A stretch of DNA of 9,712 bases from NCBI RefSeq assembly GCF_903643065.1, contig NZ_CAHJWX010000033.1, positions 1-9,712 of the forward strand, given 5' to 3'. The stretch comes from Sphingomonas bacterium (GTDB lineage Bacteria; Pseudomonadota; Alphaproteobacteria; Sphingomonadales; Sphingomonadaceae). The translations under genes and the position numbers were made by a program. Of the stretch, positions 6,535 to 9,712 are shown piece by piece. The number at the start of each line of letters is the position of its first letter. Positions within the stretch are counted from its first letter, which is position 1. Under the pieces are notes generated by a model. The model did not search any database and was not told where the DNA came from. It saw only the letters and a program-made list of their open reading frames with translations.

Positions 6535-7422
6535 ATGCGGTTATTCCTTGGTCAATATTACCAGATCGACGGGTCGAGACTGACCAACACCAGGACCCGC
6601 CGCTCGGTCGCGCTGTCGGCGGACGAGGCGGCGCGCTTCGAGCAGCAGGTGTTCGACCTCCTGACGAAGATTCATGCCGACGAGGAGGTCGGCCGGCCGA
6701 TCCTGCGGTCGTTGTGGATCGGCAGCCAGATCCAGATCCTGCCCGGCGACACCATGGTCAACGTGAACGCCTCCCCGCTCGACGCCGAAACCGCGGGCGA
6801 GCAGGTGTCCTTTCGTGGCCGGACCGCGCTGACGACGGGGAAGGGATCGGCCGCCACCGTGTTCGTCTCGCTCGCCATGCTGCGCGGCCTTGCGGGGCCG
6901 GCGGCACAGCCCGACGCGGTACTGCTGCACGAGATCGTCCATGCCGCGCGCGCCACGCTCGGCGTGATGAAGCACACCGCGCTCGGCCGCTTCGACAATT
7001 TCGAGGAGTGGGCCGCGATCATGCTGTCGAACATGTACGTGTCGTCCAAGTACAACAGCACGTCCTTCCGTGGCGATCATCAGGTGACCCAGCTGCGAAC
7101 GCTCGGTTCGCTCACGCACCAGAACCTGGCGATGAGCAATCCCGGTCTCGCGGAAGCGTCGATGTACCGGTATGTGCCGATGTTCCGCCAGGAGATCCTG
7201 ACGCTCGTCGGCGACAGCGAGGCGCTGACGCTCAAGCTGAAGGACGCGAAATGCGCGTTCAACCCGTTGCGCGTCGCCTATAACGGCTATGACGGCGCGA
7301 CCGAGGATGGCGGGCGCTTCGCCAGCTTCCCGGGCTTCGGCCAGTTGACCCCCGAGACCTTCGCGCAGGTGGCGGCGCGGGCGATGAAACAGGCGAGCCC
7401 GATCTTCTCCGTCGACCGGTGA
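6535..7422 (+). CDS. Putative HExxH zinc metallopeptidase, M91 (NleD-like) type
   Basis: A 295-residue protein, the only plus-strand gene. The likely active site is H132-E133-I134-V135-H136 in DAVLLHEIVHAAR, with E157/E158 in FDNFEEWAAIM about 20 residues later as a possible third zinc ligand. The layout (a helical segment FEQQVFDLLTKI, then SQIQILPGD, a Gly/Ser stretch GKGSAATVFVS, then HExxH and NxEE) resembles the M91 effector-peptidase group, which includes the type III effector NleD and toxin domains of other secretion systems. This is motif-level inference only. No signal peptide, transmembrane segment, lipobox or secretion-system gene is visible, so location and substrate are unknown. 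The ATG at 6535 is preceded by CGGAG (6523-6527) at 7 nt spacing. It is a stand-alone gene of opposite orientation between two housekeeping blocks, which suggests later insertion. Its first codons (TTA, CTT, CAA, TAT) are less GC-rich than the rest. Confidence 0.7.
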   Translation: MRLFLGQYYQIDGSRLTNTRTRRSVALSADEAARFEQQVFDLLTKIHADEEVGRPILRSLWIGSQIQILPGDTMVNVNASPLDAETAGEQVSFRGRTALTTGKGSAATVFVSLAMLRGLAGPAAQPDAVLLHEIVHAARATLGVMKHTALGRFDNFEEWAAIMLSNMYVSSKYNSTSFRGDHQVTQLRTLGSLTHQNLAMSNPGLAEASMYRYVPMFRQEILTLVGDSEALTLKLKDAKCAFNPLRVAYNGYDGATEDGGRFASFPGFGQLTPETFAQVAARAMKQASPIFSVDR

Positions 7423-7444
7423 TCGAGGCTGGTCCGCCGGTGGA

Positions 7445-8239
7445 TCAGGCCCGGCACGCCCTGATCGCGTCCGGCTCGGGCCTTGGCCCCGCCGCGCGGA
7501 ACGTCGCCAGATAGCCGCCCGCGGATGGCATGTCCTGCGTCGCCACCTGCAGGTATCCCACCGCCGCGAACTCGCAGGCCAGCAAGCCCGGCGGCGTGCC
7601 GTGATGCTGCGTCGGCCGGTTCGCGTCGACCACCACGACCAGCCCGTCGGGCTTCAAGCTCGGCCGCAGCCGCCACAGGAACTCGTACGGCTGCGCGATC
7701 TCGTGATACATGTGGATCATCAGCACCCGGTCGAAGCTGCCGGCCGGCAGGCGTGGATCGGCGGGCAGGCCCAGCCGGACGCTGACATTGTCCAGCCGCT
7801 CGCGCGCGACGCGCTGCGCCAGCTGGTCGCGCACCGCCGGGATGATGTCCTCCGCCAGCACGCGCCCGGCCTTGCCGACGCGGGCGGCGAGCCGGATCGT
7901 GTAATAGCCCTCGCCCGCGCCGATGTCGGCGACGGTCATGCCGGGCACGATCCCCGACCGGCCCATCACCGCGCCCGCCTCGTGCTGCCGGTCGCGCTGC
8001 TCCTCCGTCGACCAGCCGGCCGACACGATGGTCGCCACCGGCCGGTCGGGCGCAGGAAAGGGGCCGGGCTGGCGCGCCGGATGCCGGATCAGCGGCTGCG
8101 ACCCGTCGCAGGCGGCGAGGAGGAGGGCGAGACCGATCACCCTGAGCCTTCCGGCGCTTCGCGCCTCCTTCCCTCTCCCACCGGAAGAGGGAGACAGCCC
8201 GCCACAGGCGGGCAGAAGGTGAGGGTGACCGGGCGTCAC
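7445..8239 (-). CDS. Lipoprotein-type class I SAM-dependent methyltransferase
   Basis: 264 residues from GTG at 8237-8239. That codon overlaps the prfB stop (GTGA) and is preceded by GGAGGA at 8246-8251 with a 6-nt gap. Residues 1-33 are repeat-derived (element D) and contain several Arg/Lys; VIGLALLLAACDG (34-46) follows, a hydrophobic core with lipobox L41-A42-A43-C44. The methyltransferase fold begins about residue 85: motif I VADIGAGEG (103-111), acidic post-I region LAEDI (128-132), FDRVLMIHMYHEI (169-181), LKPDGLVVVVDANRP and a C-terminal PSAGGYLATFRA. Substrate unknown. An alternative start, GTG at 8138-8140, would give only a 10-residue signal with no basic residues and is less likely. 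Asp at +2 after the Cys would favour inner-membrane retention by the E. coli Lol rule, which may not hold here. It converges on the metallopeptidase gene with a 22-bp gap. Confidence 0.8.
   Translation of the reverse strand: MTPGHPHLLPACGGLSPSSGGRGKEARSAGRLRVIGLALLLAACDGSQPLIRHPARQPGPFPAPDRPVATIVSAGWSTEEQRDRQHEAGAVMGRSGIVPGMTVADIGAGEGYYTIRLAARVGKAGRVLAEDIIPAVRDQLAQRVARERLDNVSVRLGLPADPRLPAGSFDRVLMIHMYHEIAQPYEFLWRLRPSLKPDGLVVVVDANRPTQHHGTPPGLLACEFAAVGYLQVATQDMPSAGGYLATFRAAGPRPEPDAIRACRA
8151..8229. repeat. REP-like palindromic element D inside the methyltransferase signal region
   Basis: A single unit of the A/B/C family. Parts: tccctct/agaggga (8170-8176/8186-8192, loop of 9, degenerate relative to other copies), a perfect gcccgcc-aca-ggcgggc stem (8197-8213), then ggtgagggtga (8218-8228), identical to the tract in element C. 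A further ggcgc-ttc-gcgcc stem lies at 8153-8165. It lies between the GTG start and the hydrophobic signal core of the methyltransferase and is read through in frame. Confidence 0.75.
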
Positions 8240-9363
8240 TCCACGTCCTCCACCGTCACCTTCTCCCCCGTCACCCGCTGTGACAGCGCGGCGGCCATGA
8301 AGGGATCGAGCGCGCCGTCCAGCACGTCGCCGGGGCTGGTCGAGGTCATTCCCGTGCGCAGGTCCTTCACCAGCTGATACGGCTGGAGCACGTAGGAGCG
8401 GATCTGGTGGCCCCAGCCGATGTCGGTCTTGGTCGCGTTGGCCGCGTCCGCCACCTCCTCGCGCTTGCGCAGCTCGTGCTCGTACAGCCGCGCGCGCAGC
8501 TGGTTATAGGCCTCCGCCTTGTTCTTGTGCTGCGAGCGCTGGTTCTGGCAGGCGACGACGATGCCGGTGGGCAAATGGGTGATGCGCACCGCCGAATCGG
8601 TCGTGTTGATATGCTGCCCGCCCGCGCCGGACGCGCGATACGTGTCGATGCGCAATTCCGAATCGTTGACCTCGACCTCGATCGAATCGTCGATCACCGG
8701 ATAGACCCAGACGGACGAGAAGCTGGTGTGCCGCCGCGCCGAGCTGTCATAGGGGCTGATCCGCACCAGCCGGTGCACGCCCGATTCCGTCTTGGCATAG
8801 CCGAACGCGTTCTCGCCCTTGAGCAGCAGCGTCGCCGACTTGATCCCCGCCTGCTCGCCGGCGTGGTGGTCGACCAGCTCGACCTTGTAGCCGTGCCGCT
8901 CGCCCCAGCGCGTGTACATGCGCTGCAGCATCTCCGCCCAGTCCTGGCTTTCCGTGCCGCCGGCGCCGGCGTTGATCTCGATATAGCTGTCGTTGGCGTC
9001 CGCCTCGCCCGCCAGCAGCGCCTTGATCTTGTCCGCGTTGGCGCGTTCCGCCAGCGCCGCGAGCGCGGCGAGGCCCTCGTCCGCCATCTCGGCGTCGCCC
9101 TCGGCGTCGGCCATGTCGATCAGCTCGGCGGTGTCGGCCAGCTCCTGGCTGATCGCACGCGTGGCGCCGATCGCCTCGTCCAGCCGCCGGCGCTCGCGCA
9201 TCACCGCCTGCGCCGCCTTGGCGTCGTTCCACAGCGCCGGATCCTCGACGCGCGCGTTCAGCTCGTCCAGCCGCCGCAGCGCGCGGTCCCAGTCGAGGAA
9301 GCGCCGCAGCAGCGCCAGCGCGTCGTTGATCGTGTCGGCATGAGCCTGCGCCTCGGCGCGCAT
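8236..9363 (-). CDS. prfB: Peptide chain release factor 2
   Basis: A 375-residue class I release factor that reads UGA and UAA and triggers peptidyl-tRNA hydrolysis. The GGQ motif is at 248-250 in [18 protein letters not shown]. The codon-recognition tripeptide region is [13 protein letters not shown] with SPY at 203-205, where E. coli RF2 has SPF; SPY is, from memory, usual in alphaproteobacteria. The N-terminus [23 protein letters not shown] aligns with the E. coli frameshift region, but here the codons run CTC-GAC-TGG-GAC without an in-frame UGA, so the autoregulatory +1 frameshift is absent. The start ATG 9361-9363 has GGAG (9371-9374) at 7 nt. Repeat F abuts this site. Downstream it overlaps the methyltransferase start as GTGA. 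Upstream is mrcA. Confidence 0.96.
   Translation of the reverse strand: MRAEAQAHADTINDALALLRRFLDWDRALRRLDELNARVEDPALWNDAKAAQAVMRERRRLDEAIGATRAISQELADTAELIDMADAEGDAEMADEGLAALAALAERANADKIKALLAGEADANDSYIEINAGAGGTESQDWAEMLQRMYTRWGERHGYKVELVDHHAGEQAGIKSATLLLKGENAFGYAKTESGVHRLVRISPYDSSARRHTSFSSVWVYPVIDDSIEVEVNDSELRIDTYRASGAGGQHINTTDSAVRITHLPTGIVVACQNQRSQHKNKAEAYNQLRARLYEHELRKREEVADAANATKTDIGWGHQIRSYVLQPYQLVKDLRTGMTSTSPGDVLDGALDPFMAAALSQRVTGEKVTVEDVE
8246..8251 (-). promoter_or_regulatory. Shine-Dalgarno deciding the methyltransferase start
   Basis: Minus-strand GGAGGA lies 6 nt before GTG 8237-8239, within the last codons of prfB. It supports the overlapping GTGA start rather than the downstream GTG at 8138-8140. 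Confidence 0.65.
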
Positions 9364-9372
9364 CCTGTTTCT

Positions 9373-9480
9373 CCGTCATCCCCGCGACGGCGGGGTCCAT
9401 CTCGTCTGGCCCGGCCCTACGCGACCACGGCGAACAAGGGAACGCCGGGAGACGGGTCTCCGCTTGCGCGCGGATGACGG
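9373..9480. repeat. Palindromic element F filling the mrcA-prfB gap
   Basis: A 108-bp element bounded by the inverted ends ccgtcatcc (9373-9381) and ggatgacgg (9472-9480). Internal hairpins: ccccgc/gcgggg (9380-9385/9390-9395, loop gacg) and ggagac-gg-gtctcc (9448-9461). The gtcatcc end is shared with element E, but the hairpins differ. It occupies almost all of the 121 bp between the mrcA stop and prfB, and its left end touches the prfB Shine-Dalgarno. Confidence 0.8.
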
Positions 9481-9484
9481 CCGA

Positions 9485-9712
9485 TCAGTAAATCCCCCCC
9501 TGCCGCTGCACGAAATCGCCATCCGCCGGCTTCTCCGCCCGATGCGCCGGTGCCGCGACCGGCGCGGCCGTGCCCGGCTCCGCCGCCCGGCGCGCGATCC
9601 GGCGGGGTTCGCTTTCGGGCTTGAACGCTTCCCAGATGATCTCCGATTTCGGATCGGCGGTCGGCCACGCGCCGCCCGTCACCGGCTGGCCGGTCGCCCG
9701 GTCGATCCGCAC
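9485..9712 (-). CDS. mrcA: Penicillin-binding protein 1A, C-terminal end (partial)
   Basis: Only the last 75 codons are in the window; the frame is open through the right edge, so the gene begins outside. The visible sequence VRIDRATGQPVTGGAWP...SEIIWEAFKPESEPRR followed by a Pro/Ala-rich linker and the end GDFVQRQGGIY resembles the C-terminal extension of sphingomonad class A PBPs, bifunctional glycosyltransferase/transpeptidases of peptidoglycan synthesis. None of the catalytic motifs (SxxK, SxN, KTG) can be checked because they lie upstream. Position immediately before prfB fits sphingomonad gene order as I remember it. The stop TGA is at 9485-9487. Confidence 0.75.
   Translation of the reverse strand: MRIDRATGQPVTGGAWPTADPKSEIIWEAFKPESEPRRIARRAAEPGTAAPVAAPAHRAEKPADGDFVQRQGGIY

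Noticed and set aside
6447..7283. An upstream ATG at 6447 opening a frame that overlaps the start of the metallopeptidase gene
   Set aside because: No Shine-Dalgarno, and the frame becomes a shadow of the 6535 gene. The first 30 residues look plausible but nothing supports translation.
7423..7444. Bidirectional terminator between the convergent metallopeptidase and methyltransferase genes
   Set aside because: Only 22 bp, with stems of 4 bp at most and no T-runs.
1..9712. CRISPR array
   Set aside because: Repeats are dispersed, inverted and variable, with no regular repeat-spacer spacing and no cas genes.

Overview
The window looks like chromosomal DNA of a sphingomonad-like alphaproteobacterium. 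This rests on very high GC (about 70% by eye), the order ileS-lspA-bamF (the DUF3035 lipoprotein BamF is an alphaproteobacterial family), and the C-terminal end of a class A penicillin-binding protein that reads like sphingomonad PBP1A, followed by prfB. No database search was possible. All names come from motifs, length and context.

Layout from high to low coordinates. A minus-strand block enters at the right edge: the 3' end of mrcA/ponA (PBP1A), then prfB (release factor 2), then a lipoprotein-type SAM methyltransferase whose GTG start overlaps the prfB stop. A single plus-strand gene (6535-7422) converges on the methyltransferase and diverges from thyA. It encodes a putative HExxH zinc metallopeptidase resembling the M91/NleD effector group. 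To its left lies a minus-strand housekeeping run: thyA-folA (ATGA overlap), ribF, ileS-lspA (GTGA overlap), and bamF (8-bp overlap with lspA). Themes are dTMP/tetrahydrofolate synthesis, FMN/FAD synthesis, translation (IleRS, RF2) and envelope biogenesis (PBP1A, LspA, BamF). LspA is the signal peptidase expected to process the two lipoprotein precursors seen here.

The striking layer is not a gene but a set of palindromic repeats. Six elements (A 1-66, B 2465-2579, E 3979-4063, C 5020-5166, D 8151-8229, F 9373-9480) make up about 6% of the window. Four share one design: a G/C-rich ccctccc/gggaggg-type hairpin, a variable stem, then a GGTGAGGGTGA or GGGGGTGGG tract. Several occur as inverted pairs, like REP doublets (REPINs). 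E and F are different families that share gtcat-type ends. Four of the six enter coding sequence: B sits in frame inside ileS and adds roughly 35 residues, C supplies the folA C-terminal tail and stop codon, E supplies the last residues and stop codon of ribF, and D supplies the N-terminal region of the methyltransferase lipoprotein signal. F fills the mrcA-prfB gap up to the prfB Shine-Dalgarno. In-frame palindromes inside essential genes, comparable in principle to Rickettsia palindromic elements, are the best candidate for something little described.

There is no stretch above 300 bases without a gene. The largest gaps (6393-6534, 4987-5121, 3930-4053, 9364-9484) hold either repeats or possible promoters. 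I saw no tRNA, rRNA, CRISPR array, insertion sequence or convincing intrinsic terminator.
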